DNA from: Ziziphus jujuba
Taxonomy: Eukaryota; Streptophyta; Magnoliopsida; Rosales; Rhamnaceae
Reading direction: 5' to 3'
NCBI RefSeq assembly: GCF_031755915.1
Contig: NC_083386.1
Location: 16,601,001 to 16,665,000, forward strand
DNA length: 64,000 nt
The notes below the pieces were generated by a model that had not been told where the DNA came from, did not search any database, and saw only the letters and a list, made by a program, of their open reading frames with translations. Positions 25,201 to 36,749 of this stretch are shown piece after piece. The number at the start of each line of letters is the position of its first letter. Position 1 is the stretch's first letter. A program made the position numbers and the translations under genes.

Positions 25201-25460
25201 TCTTAGATCTATTAAAAGATGAAATCTCAAGACTGTTTTGGATACTGATAAAATATTTATACTTAAAATTTTCTAAAACCATAACTCAGAATTAGACATG
25301 TCACGAGCTTACAAACTCATATCGACAAAATCATATCGACAAACTCTACATGCTATGGTGTACTGATCAATTCAAAGTTCTTGACCAAAGAAAAAGTTAA
25401 ATCTAAGGCCCACTTAGAGTCTAACTAATCAATCCTAGTCAAACCATTTTAATACTTAAA
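22994..25460 (-). repeat. 5' LTR of the truncated family-1 Ty3 element
   Basis: The inner end is exact (TGATAGAATC in plus reading at 22994); the outer end near 25460 is estimated from collinearity with the other two family-1 LTRs. It contains TA microsatellites (23971-23998, 25161-25198) and a G13 run (about 24968-24980) that is likely to have expanded after insertion. Length is about 2.5 kb, long for a Ty3 LTR and similar in the three copies. Confidence 0.7.
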
Positions 25461-25700
25461 TTTTAATTTATGCTTTGGAACATGTTGTCATAGAAGATGA
25501 TAACTTGTTGAAATGTAAGGGGGAGTTAATGATATTTTTGAAACTAAAAAAACTAAACTGTATTTATCTCAAACTTTAGAGGAGGTGGATGAAATTAACA
25601 TTGAAAATAACAAAAATGATGTGTTATTTAATGAATTGACATATTATAATTGGACATGTTTACAACTGACATGGTAGACTTATCCTATTGAATGATTTCT

Positions 25701-26190
25701 CATGAAAGGTATTTTCGTAAACCACATAAACTACATTAATTTTTTATTTTTATTTTTGTTTTAATTCTTTTTTTTTTCCATCAATAATCATTCAAATAAC
25801 AATTATTACAAAAACCATCATTTGTTTTCTTTTCTTTTCCTTTTCTCATTAAATTTATCATTTTCCATGAAAGGTATTTTTGTAAACCATATAAACTACA
25901 TTAATTTTTTTTATTTTTGTTTTAATTCTTTTTTTTTTCCATCAATAATCATTCAAATAACAATTATTACAAAAACCATCATTTGTTTTCTTTTCTTTTC
26001 CTTTTCTCATTAAATTTATCATTTTCCATGAAAGGTATTTTTGTAAACCACATAAACTACATTAATTTCTTTTACTTTTGTTTTAATTCTTTTTTTTTTC
26101 CATCTATAATCATTCAAATAACAATTATTACAAAAACCATCATTTGTTTTCTTTTCTTTTCCTCTTCTCATTAAAGTTATCATTTTCCTT
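25701..26190. repeat. Three tandem copies of a 161-bp AT-rich unit
   Basis: Units begin with CATGAAAGGTATTTT at 25701, 25866 and 26027 (spacing 165 and 161 bp). Each ends with an identical open frame segment (MFSFLFLFSLNLSFS), a consequence of the repeat and not a gene. Divergence between units is only a few percent, so the amplification is recent. I see no similarity to known satellites. Confidence 0.9.
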
Positions 26191-26662
26191 TTCTCAATCC
26201 AAACATACAGCAGGGTGGAGTAGGAGATCTTTTTTAAATTGTATTTTCCTTATAAATAATAGACAAATTAAAATGATAAACACATGCTCAACAATCAAAT
26301 GCTGTGGTCATTTACAAGTTGAATTTAAATATGGACAGCAGAAAATATCATACTCTCTTTTTATTATTATTATTATTTTTTTAATTCTAAATAGACAGAA
26401 ATCCATGTCAGAATCTAAAATAGATTATAACTACTTGGCTTTATTTATTTATCAAAAGAAAAAGAACTACTTGTCTTTATCCGGTTCAAGTTAGCATAGT
26501 TACGCTCGTGACAACTACGTTTTACCAATCCATCTCCCACCTCATTCTCTATGCTGCCAATTCTTATAAACTAATATTGCATTGACTTTGACGTAACTCA
26601 TTGGTTGAAAATTTTCTTTGACATATTATATTGTAGAAAATGATATATATATATATATATAT

Positions 26663-26861
26663 AGAGTCCGTTTATGATGTGAATGTTTTGCACGTTTTTA
26701 TTATGTAGACTTAATATTGATGATAGTTTTTTAAGAAATCATCATCAATACTATCACACAGAGACGAATATTGATGACGATTTTTTAAAAAATGATTGTC
26801 AATACTGAAGTCTGCACCATAACATGGTGTTGACCATCTACACCGTAAAATTTCTTTATAT
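26663..26861. mobile_element. Palindromic MITE in a TA repeat, copy 1
   Basis: Begins AGAGTCCGTTTATGATGTG and ends near CACCGTAAAATTTCTTTATA. The interior holds complementary halves (ATATTGATGATAGTTTTTTA opposite TATTGATGACGATTTTTTAA). It shares ends and core with the element at 32398-32555 and is likewise embedded in (TA)n, consistent with TA target preference. Confidence 0.65.
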
Positions 26862-26947
26862 TTATATATTATAATTATAATTTGTATGTGAAGTAGGTTG
26901 TCCACATTATAGTGAGCATGTGATGTAGGCCATTATTAATAAACTCC

Positions 26948-27047
<100 letters not shown>

Positions 27048-27336
27048 TTTTAATCTATTAGACTATAGTTGATTTTATGGTACATGATATTAATGTGCCA
27101 TAAAATATTAAGTGCTCACATTCATTTTTCTTTTTTCACATTAAATTTTTAAAGTATATATAAATAAAAATAAATAAACATTGCAAATTAATATTGTCTT
27201 TTTTCTAAAAATAAAAATTGCAAAATAATATTGTTATATACAATTTACTGATTTTACCATTCCATAGACCATCATAAAATGAGCTGTGTAGTCTATTAAA
27301 TTATAACTGTGTATATTATATATATATATATATATA

Positions 27337-27560
27337 TATATGGAATCGATAGATCAAAATTTGTGACAGTAATTTTGATAAATTAATCTTGACTGTTAAA
27401 TGATATTGCCACTAATAGTATATAAAAAATTTGAAGGATATAGATAATAATTTATATAAAACTTTTAAGTTATAATAGTTTATACACTGTTGGATGAAAT
27501 TATTTAATGATTGAGATTATTTATCAAAATTACATATAAAAATACTAATAAAAGGAACCA
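27337..27560. mobile_element. Inverted-repeat MITE-like element
   Basis: The left arm contains GTAATTTTGATAAATTAATC followed by TTAAATGATAT; the reverse complement of the right arm contains GTAATTTTGATAAATAATC followed by TTAAATAATTT. The element is flanked by (TA)n on both sides, as are the other MITEs here. Confidence 0.55.
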
Positions 27561-27603
<43 letters not shown>

Positions 27604-27712
27604 CATATGCTAGTTTCTATATAGGCTTTGAAATTTTCATTGTATGAATATTCGTATTCCTCTATCACTTACTTCATATAAATTATAGAAGTCGCAGCTG
27701 ATACACACACAC

Positions 27713-27747
<35 letters not shown>

Positions 27748-29378
27748 TATTAATAATTCTGTTACTGTGATAAGATTATGATACTATACAGTTCCATATA
27801 TTTATTAATTAACAGTAGAGGAATAAGTTGACAATTTTTCATATTTCATAACGAAAGGGAGCAAAAATGTTATTTAATAAAATTTAGATGATGATTTTTC
27901 ATATCAATCATTTTTTTATGGAATTAATTCTTACTATCTGTAAATGCTAATGACTTTTCCAAATTATGGCACGAACATCTCATTCTACCATAATAGGTGA
28001 TATCCCTCCTAGACTGCAACACGTACCCAACGAAGAAAAAAAAAAAAAAAAATGGGGATCAGAGATCTGCCATCTGCATTATTGATGTTGATTATCAGTA
28101 TGTGCTGGAGATTTGAAATCGTTTACGTTTCTCCACTTCTCTTATTAAATAATTGTTCCAAGCTTATCATGTCATGTGATGCAAGAACTGTTTTAATTCG
28201 GCCTCTCCAAGAAATTATTATTATTATTTTATTTTAATTCCTCGAAAAGAGTTATCTAATTAAACCGATACATATAATCTGGAAAATAAATTCACATGCT
28301 TATGTATCCATATAGGTTAGGATGACTTTGCTGGGACAGTTTGAAATGGCACTGATTATTAGTGATAGTTTTCAAATCTTGAACTTAGAATTTGGTGTTA
28401 AATTCTTCCTCATCAGTTTATTTAAAAAAAATCAGGATGATTTGATTTTAATAAAATGCCAACATAAGTCGCATACAAAATTAGTGCAACGTTCATTACC
28501 GAATTATTACTTCAAAATATTTGCATTTTATTAAAATTAAGATATTCCAATTCAAATCAGAATTATAACTTTATGTAATTGAGATTCAGTTTGGATACAC
28601 TTATGAACAGGTCGCTATATCATGCCCACAAGTAATTTTTGGATTTTTGCTAAATTTCATGCGACATGTGTTGCATCTACGATCTGTGGCGTAGACCTCA
28701 GCCTTACAGATAAGATTTGTTTGTCTAAAATCGATCTTGATCCATCACTTGGGGGTTAGGGGTTGATGGATATTTCCATTATATTCTGAACAATTCAAAA
28801 ATAATTATTATTATATTATCATATGACAATTGACTAATCGACGACTTTGTGAATTAATTGATCAGGATACATACATCTGTGATGCTATATATATATGTAC
28901 GTATGTATTTTTATGGTGAATATGTATATATAGATAAAATGGGTCATCGAACAGTATTGATGTGTCCAATAATTCATTGAACCTTGATCCAGATGGACTG
29001 CTTTCGCTTCATGTGCTTTCAATACCATACATTTCTATTCCATCTTATATAATAAAACTTCACATTACTATGGCATGATGTAGAATAATGTTGACCCTCT
29101 TTCGCAAGAAATAATTTTACTTTAGGATTAATTAAACTTTGCATTTCCAAATTCTATCATGTTTTTATCATTTTGCACTCTAATTTTTAAATTTTTGCAC
29201 TGCATTCTTAAGTAAACTATTCTTTCTCTTTCATTTTAGTTTAATTGATAACTGGTATCTAAAATACTTGCATATGTTGGTCACATGGTTTTTATTTAAT
29301 ATACAATAAGTATAAAAAAGGATGGACCAGCAAAATGTTTGCGTATTATTTTCACTATTTTGTTCTTTATACATATAA

Positions 29379-29409
<31 letters not shown>

Positions 29410-29587
29410 TTTCAGATATGCGGAAATTCAAATTTGGAAATATTATTGAAAAGTTAAAATTAATTCATAATTTCTATCATGAAAAAATAATAAACTTTGT
29501 CACTAAAATGTCTCAAAAAAACTATACTATAGGTGGTTGAAAACCAATATTAAAGATACATTTTCATAAGAGTTAATTCATATATAT

Positions 29588-29591
<4 letters not shown>

Positions 29592-29640
<49 letters not shown>
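29592..29640. repeat. (GA)n microsatellite
   Basis: An uninterrupted AG/GA dinucleotide run following a short TA run. A second (GA)n run occurs at about 32292-32321. Confidence 0.95.
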
Positions 29641-29644
<4 letters not shown>

Positions 29645-30408
29645 GTGGCAGGGATCCATATATCCTTTAAATTGATTAGGATACTTAAAAGGAAGTACTC
29701 TTCAAGTTAATTAAGTCATAATTATTCCAGTGTCATAATCAATTAACAGATAGTTACATGATTAACTTAGAACCACTATATAAATTAAGAGAGATTAATG
29801 ATCAATTTGAACCTAGTATTCCTTTGGGTAATTTCGTACTATGATGAAGTATTTAGATTCAGAGAATAAACTGAATTTAATGTTTCAAACTAATACGCCG
29901 CCTCTTGCTGTCATATTCTTCTCCACCAAAAAAATAGTTATGATAATAATATTATTTCGATTTTTTACCACTAGCTACTTCGAGTAGCTAGATATCCTTC
30001 TGTTGGTATTTTATTCGTTGATTTATGAGGCTGTTTATACGAAAATGATATAATATATAAAAGGAAAGAAAAAAATTTCAGGTAATAATCAAAAACCATA
30101 AGACATGCTATCCATAGCCACCATCTGTCCAGCCATCTCTCTCTAGGTAGCTTTCAACCATGGCTGTCCTGAGCCCAAAAAAAAAAAAAAAAAAAACACA
30201 CATGGCTGTCTATCCAGCTTCCACAAAATGCGAAAATGAGCCTTGTAGCTAGCATTACATAATAATATATATCTTATTATATTAAATTGTAGAAATGTCG
30301 GATGCTCATTATTATTTCTTTAAATAACAAAACCACATGTGCTTGTCACCACGTCATAGTGAATGATTTTGACCAAGTAAGTTCAAATATTAAATTTTTA
30401 TTGCTTAT

Positions 30409-30440
<32 letters not shown>

Positions 30441-30716
30441 ATGTTTTCGTCAAAATTATCTTTCAATTTATTCTTAAAAAAACATATTGATATATATAAT
30501 CTGCACGGTTTGATTAAAATCTAAATGCTTATCTAAAAGTTTTAATATTAAAGATATTTTTTTAAACCATATAATATATACACAGTTTTAATATTGTGAT
30601 GGATCATAAAAGACAGCATTCACAATTGTTGGATCTATATTATTTGTTTGATCTGATAGTTATGGAGATTGTTTTTCTTAATACATTTCTATAAATCCAT
30701 CATTATATTAAACCTG

Positions 30717-30765
<49 letters not shown>

Positions 30766-32292
30766 TGCCCTCATTAGTGGGTAATTGCTCACTTCTACAA
30801 AATTATATATATATATACACATATATAGGATTATGTTGAAATCAAATTTTTAGTATCAGAATTTTCTTTTTTAATTCTTAAGTTGTTTTAAAATTACATT
30901 TATTAATTATTAGGTTCTTACAGTTTCATTTTTTATAAATAGAATTTTAGTATGTCAGTAAATTTATATTTTACTATTTTAAAATTTTAAATACTAACAT
31001 TTGATATTAAAATTATTAAATCATTCTGATGTAATTCTGACTATATATATATATCTATATATATATATTTGAGTGAGTTTTTTACAAAAGAATATCTAAT
31101 TTACATAGTTAAATTATAGATGCTTATATGACAAAAACGTAACCATGAAATAAAATGATAATCAATATTTGAATTTAAATCTAAAACAATAGATAAATAT
31201 GACATTGTTTATCACTTGTCAAATAATTATTCCTTATTATTAAAGTTAAGAGAATCTCTGACTTGAAAATTATTATAAATATTATCACCAAAAAACATAT
31301 CAGGTCATGGATAATTTAGATAGAATAATTTGTAAAATTAATGCTATACCCATATTTAAAATTTTCATGTTTTTCCTTTTTTATCTAATTGTTAAATGAT
31401 TATTCTCTTTGCATTGTTTGTTAATATTAAGACCATCTCCTATAAGTATGTGCATTGCTTCATATGTGGTACAGAAACTGAAAAAGCTTTTAGTTTAAAT
31501 AATATAAATATTTATTTAATAGACATTTAATTAAAAAATTATTTTTCAATGGTTTATATAAATAGCAGTTAATTAATGTTGTGTATATATGTGTGTATTA
31601 TAATATATTTTAAAAAAATTAAATAACAATGAACAATTATTTACCTATCTACTTTTTTCTTATGTTTTATATATAATAAGAATTGTTTCGGAAAGTCACA
31701 ATGTTTAACAAACCCTAAGAATACATTTGATTTATAGATTAGATTTTGGAATAAAATATGTATTTCTAAAATTTTGATATTGCTTAATTTTTTTGGATTT
31801 TTTAAATTTAGCTTATTTATTCGTATGAAATTTTAATTCTTTAAAATAAAGAATTGTTATTTCTTTTAACAAGTTCAGATTTTGTATTTTTTAAAATGGA
31901 AGAATACAAAAACACACTACTTTACATTATCTTTTTTTCCCTTTTTTATTTTTATTTTTTTTTACTTTTACATCCAAATGTTGTTATGTTTTTTTGGCCA
32001 CTTTTTCGTACCTTTTTATTTTTTATTTTTTGTTATTGTTACTAAATTAATAGAAATAATTATTCTATTCTACCATTTTTTATTTCTAGGAATTACAAAT
32101 TCTTATTCCTTAACAATTAAATTCATCAAACCAAACATGACCTAAGTATATTGGCTTTTTGATAGTTTTATTTTACATTTTGTTATGTCAGCTTGATAAA
32201 GTTAATATACAGAATTATTGAACATATTTGTTTTTTAATTTGTTTGATATGACAACAAAAATATAACAATCCACGAGAGATCAATTTGGTTT

Positions 32293-32323
<31 letters not shown>

Positions 32324-32352
32324 TGAGTACTGATTGATGATCATTGATCATG

Positions 32353-32391
<39 letters not shown>

Positions 32392-32397
32392 TATATA

Positions 32398-32555
32398 CAG
32401 TCCGTTTATGGTGCGGACGATCCTCATGCGGACCACAGTATTGGTGACAGTTTTTCATAGTATTGGTGACGATTTTCTAAAAAACCGTCATTAATACTAT
32501 AAAAAATCGTCACTAATACTGCGGTTCTCATGCGGACCGTCCTCACAGAATTTCC
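32398..32555. mobile_element. Palindromic MITE in a TA repeat, copy 2
   Basis: The 158-bp unit is flanked on both sides by (TA)n. Its halves are near-perfect inverted copies: CAGTATTGGTGACAGTTTTT in the left half matches CAGTATTAGTGACGATTTTT read from the right half on the other strand, and GCGGACC recurs as GGTCCGC. Ends CAGTCCGTTTATGGTGCGGA and CACAGAATTTCC match those of the element at 26663. A third, degenerate trace (GTGCGGCGTCCGCAC) lies near 34386. Confidence 0.75.
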
Positions 32556-32586
<31 letters not shown>

Positions 32587-35346
32587 GAAAACTCTAATTC
32601 CTTGCACTTGCTTGGAGGTAAGAGTTCAAATTCATGGATGATTAGTATATCTCAATAATTATTGTATACAACATGATCATTGCAGTCACCATTATTCTTA
32701 ATATTACCAAGACACGCTGCCGATCTAGCTGGCTTGTAAAATTCCTTGTTATGCTGAAATTATTGCCAAGTTCATGAATGGATAGAGATACTAACAGAAA
32801 CCCAGTGATAATTTTTAAAAGAAAATCATGTGCAACTCTTGAGTCTCGATCAATATTATACTTGAAATCCTATAAACTTTTTTTTTTTTAATAAAAATCA
32901 GGGTTAGTTGCAATTTAGAGTACCTTATAGTTTCTGAAAATTGTTTTTATTTTTTTTATTTTTTTATTTTATTATTATTATTTTTTTTTGTTTTCGTTTT
33001 TTAGGTTAGAGTACCTATATACAATCTATTCAAACTCTTATTTTCCCATGACTTGAAATCATGTGTGAGGGGCATAGGTAGGGGCATAGATATGAGAATT
33101 GTACTTTGATCCCTTAAATTAAAGACATTACAATTTGAATTCTCAAATTTTAAAATTTGATTCTTTAACTAATAATGGTTATATCACTTTAAGAATATTA
33201 AAATATAATTTGGTCGAATTTGTTGCCATTCAGGCTCTTTTTTTTAATATATGTCAAAGTTAAGGAAAAGAAAGAATATCTTTTACATACCCGCCCAATT
33301 TGTCAACTTTTTTGAAAATGATACAAAGAAAGATATCTCTGTTTATAGCAGATAAATATTTTTCTGCTGAATTATATAATAACTAGAGTTATAGCAATGA
33401 ACAAAAAAGAAAAAACCTAAACAAAAAATTTATAAATAGAGTCAAAGCTCTAGATAAAATTTTAGATAGGATATTTTTTGTTTGGGATATACTCGAAAAA
33501 GATACTAAATTTTGTAATGATAATTCTCAAAATGAATACTTACCTAAAATATATGATCCAAACCGGAGGTATTAAATTTCAATCAACTTTAAAATTTTTA
33601 ACATGATCAGGTGCTGACGTATGGATCTCAAAGACTCAAGCCTAGCAGAGAGTCTAGCAAAAAGCGATTTCGATCATATAACAGACTCTTGATTTTTCTT
33701 CTGTATAGCTTAGGCCAGTAATAAGCTATTAGTAGCTATAGCTAGTACATGTTTTTCTCACAATCAATATAAAAACTTATAAAATAGCAACTTGAAAATA
33801 CAAGTTGACTGTAAGAATATTTGAATATTTGGTAATCAGGTCTCTCAAAAGGAAAATTACAAAATAAAAGAGATCACTATTCTGGTGTGCGAAAATATCT
33901 TAAAAATTAAACCATCGTAAAAATTAAACCATGATAATGACCTGCACAAATTGGCATATTTTATTGTGGTACAGATCTACACCCTACTGGCTTTTTATCC
34001 ATTCTGCTTGGTAATTTAATTTTGTAATGTTCAAGCAGGCAGCAAAATATCGATTACGTAATTCCCAGCGCTATCTTTGTGGATGAACAGTGTAATTGAA
34101 ACTTCTAAAACTTTTTACACTTTAAATCCTTTTTTCTTTTCAACAAGACGACACCAAAATTTTCTACATCATTATCCATTAATCTTTTCAGATTAATTAA
34201 TCACCTGATTCATGTATATAATATTATTGATTTTTTTATTGTTGTTGTTGTTGTTGTTTTAAGTTGAGCTGTCCACAACTATTTTAGTTTGGATTGTGAA
34301 ACAAAAGAAACATTTAGATACAGGATAACACTTGCATGAAAATTGTGTGTGTATATGCATATATATATAAAAAGTGGTTCTATGGTGCGGCGTCCGCACA
34401 CCAAACCATAATTTTATTATACCTATCTATCTATATATATATATATATATATTATAATTTGCACAATCAAACAAAGAGAATCTCATGGATTCCACGTTAT
34501 CAATTAGAGGAATCTTGTTGTGGTTAGTCATGGAGCAATCAAAGCCATAACGAAGCATAATGCATCCCAGCGGCACAGATTAATTATTTCTTTTAGAATA
34601 AATAAGTAGATAGAGTCAAAGTGCTGTTCTCAAAAGTTTATACACTTATGATTAAGTTGGTTTCAAATCATAAGCATAATGACGTACACAAAAACAGTCA
34701 CAGCACCAGTATTCTAGCATGAATGTGATTATCCAAAGGAATCCCTTCTCAATTAATCCATCGAACCCATGTTTCAAAACCACTAATTTGGATGTCTTTG
34801 GTGTGCGTTAGTTTTTTATTTTTGGTTTTTGATTTTTTTTCATTTTATTTGTGTAATTTGTTTATTTATTATGATGATTCTAAGTGTTAATTAATGGTAA
34901 TTATAGTTTGTCAATTATATCAGACAACCGTAACCTAGAAGAGGAAGAAAAAAAAAAAAAAAAAAAAAACTAAAATATGGACCAAAGTGAAAAATATTTC
35001 AAACTGTTTTTTTATTTTTATTTTTTCTGGGAATTTGTTGTTAATTGATTAACAAACTCCAACTAATACTAATATTTAAAATAAACAAACTATACACCAA
35101 TTAAATAGGGAAAAAAAAAACTAAAAATAAATAACCAACGCTTTACCAAATACGCAGTGGAAAACTGGCCTTGGAAAATTGATAGTAACAATAAAATATG
35201 CAAGATAAATCACGGTGAACAAGGATAAGGGTTGACTGGGAAATTACGTCCACAAGTTCTGAATTTTGTTTCCATATTGAAGCCTCTATATCAGTTCATC
35301 ACATCAGAAACAGCTTCATCATTGTGATTTTATAATCTTCAAGCTA

Positions 35347-35427
35347 ATGATCGTTTGTCGTACAACATTTTCAGCGCTAGTTTTATTTCTGTCATTGTCT
35401 TCGAGTTGTTTCTGTTCTTTGCCTTAA
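35347..35427 (+). CDS. Candidate 26-residue secreted micropeptide ORF
   Basis: A short open frame (ATG at 35347, TAA at 35427) encodes a Met-started, strongly hydrophobic sequence with the core SALVLFLSLSSSCFCS, resembling a signal peptide. A TATA-like CTATATC lies about 60 bases upstream at 35286. No mature peptide follows in frame and no family is recognised; a spliced continuation cannot be shown. A second frame at 35522-35758 starts inside a TG microsatellite and is probably fortuitous. Chance occurrence is quite possible. Confidence 0.15.
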   Translation: MIVCRTTFSALVLFLSLSSSCFCSLP

Positions 35428-35489
35428 TAATTTTCCCAATTCCTTAAAATTGAAGAGTGAGATGTAACAATTTCAATTATTTTATTCTC

Positions 35490-35526
<37 letters not shown>

Positions 35527-35759
35527 CGTGTGTGTGTGTGTAATCACTCCGGTTTTAGTAATCTTGTCACTTCTCCATGTGACACTTTCCCATAAACCTC
35601 AATACCATTGTTTATGCGATGGGAAGAACTTGCCAATAAGGAAGAAATTGTATCCCTTTGTTTCCAAATCTAGAAAACACCAATTAACTTTGGAAAGCTT
35701 TCACAATCATCTAGTATTACAATTGTTGCCAGAGAACCATATGGTTTTCAACCAATAGT

Positions 35760-36749
35760 CTGACATCATTGTTAGCAGAGGGAAATATGTCTCGGGTCAA
35801 TACGAATGTCTTTTTGTTAACTTCTTAGGATTAGTATTTTATCGATGACTTGGTTATTTTACCTTTTTCTTATGGAATTTATTTACTTATTGTATCATAT
35901 AAGAAAATCAAAATAATGAGAATTAAGCATTAGGGTTAAATGAAAGGGAAAGGGGATCAAGAAATCGAATCTTGCCCACCTCATTATAAATAAAAATAAA
36001 ATCCTTAATGCTCTGGCTTTTAAAGTTCTATAGCATCTCGTGGGTTTTAAATCTTAGATGTTGGTTTCGTGTCTCAAAAAAGAAGCAACGCCGAAAACAA
36101 GTAATGGATAATGTTTTCAGGCCCTTTTCTGGACCCACGAAGTTCAACTTCAACTTATTCAAGAGTGCAGTAGCATGAAAAAGAAAAAAGGCAATTCTCA
36201 AGGTTAGCGGCTTTTTACAGATTACTTCTTTCCCAGTCAAAGTGGTTTTATCATCTTTCTACTGACGCAGAACCTGACCTGGGTTACAAAATTGACCATA
36301 ATCTCAAGCTGCGGAAAATATTAGGCCAAAAGCAAAGCACTTCGCCAAAAATATATACAGGAATTCTCTTCGGACATCAAAATTACAAACCTTCTTTTAC
36401 CTGGATTTGATTGGCATAATCATGGGGCTCGGTGATTTACCTAAACCAAATATCTACAGTGATCATTTGATAACACTATGAAATGAACAATTCTTATGAT
36501 GAATCAAGAGTTGCAACAGATATCTTTGGTTTGAATCTAGCATGACAAAGAAGAATAGGGGTTCTCCTGGTTTCACAAACATATCTAGCATCAATGTGCA
36601 AGTTAGTGAACTTTCTGTTATGCCCAACTTAAGTTGAAAACTTTTCCAAGGTCAATGAAAAGCTACAGCAGTAGGTTACACGTTCCTTTGTGTATTGATT
36701 GGCAGGCATAAGTGCCATGTATACTGAAATCCGATATGATGCTAAACGT
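35760..36749. other. 3' flank of the DHHC gene, no separate gene seen
   Basis: The sequence just below 36750 is less AT-rich than the intergenic regions and presumably holds the 3' UTR of the minus-strand palmitoyltransferase. No recognisable protein motif was found. Confidence 0.45.

Larger units (their letters stand above)
18613..25460 (-). mobile_element. 3'-truncated family-1 Ty3 (gypsy) retrotransposon
   Basis: From right to left on the minus strand the order is 5' LTR (22994-25460), primer-binding site (22979-22990), gag, zinc knuckle, protease, RT, RNase H, integrase. This is Ty3-type gene order. Sequence stops within the integrase region exactly at the foldback element (right end 18612); the integrase end and the 3' LTR are missing. 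All frames carry many stops and indels, so the element is an old fossil. RT and protease motifs resemble the Del/Tekay-like chromoviruses, but clade placement is inference. Confidence 0.8.
27600..35280. other. Repeat-rich intergenic region, no convincing gene
   Basis: Holds MITEs, TA microsatellites (27568-27600, 27718-27744, 29380-29398, 30410-30434, 30722-30762, 34430-34452), (GA)n runs and (GTT)n near 34240. Short open frames such as 28052-28237 and 28322-28534 show no recognisable motif, splice context or composition bias that would support a gene. Confidence 0.5.

Noticed and set aside
25822..26494. Three successive open frames sharing MFSFLFLFSLNLSFS
   Set aside because: A by-product of the 161-bp tandem repeat, not a gene family; composition is poly-T driven.
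35522..35758. 78-codon plus-strand open frame beginning MCVCVCV
   Set aside because: The start lies in a TG microsatellite and the rest shows no motif; probably chance.
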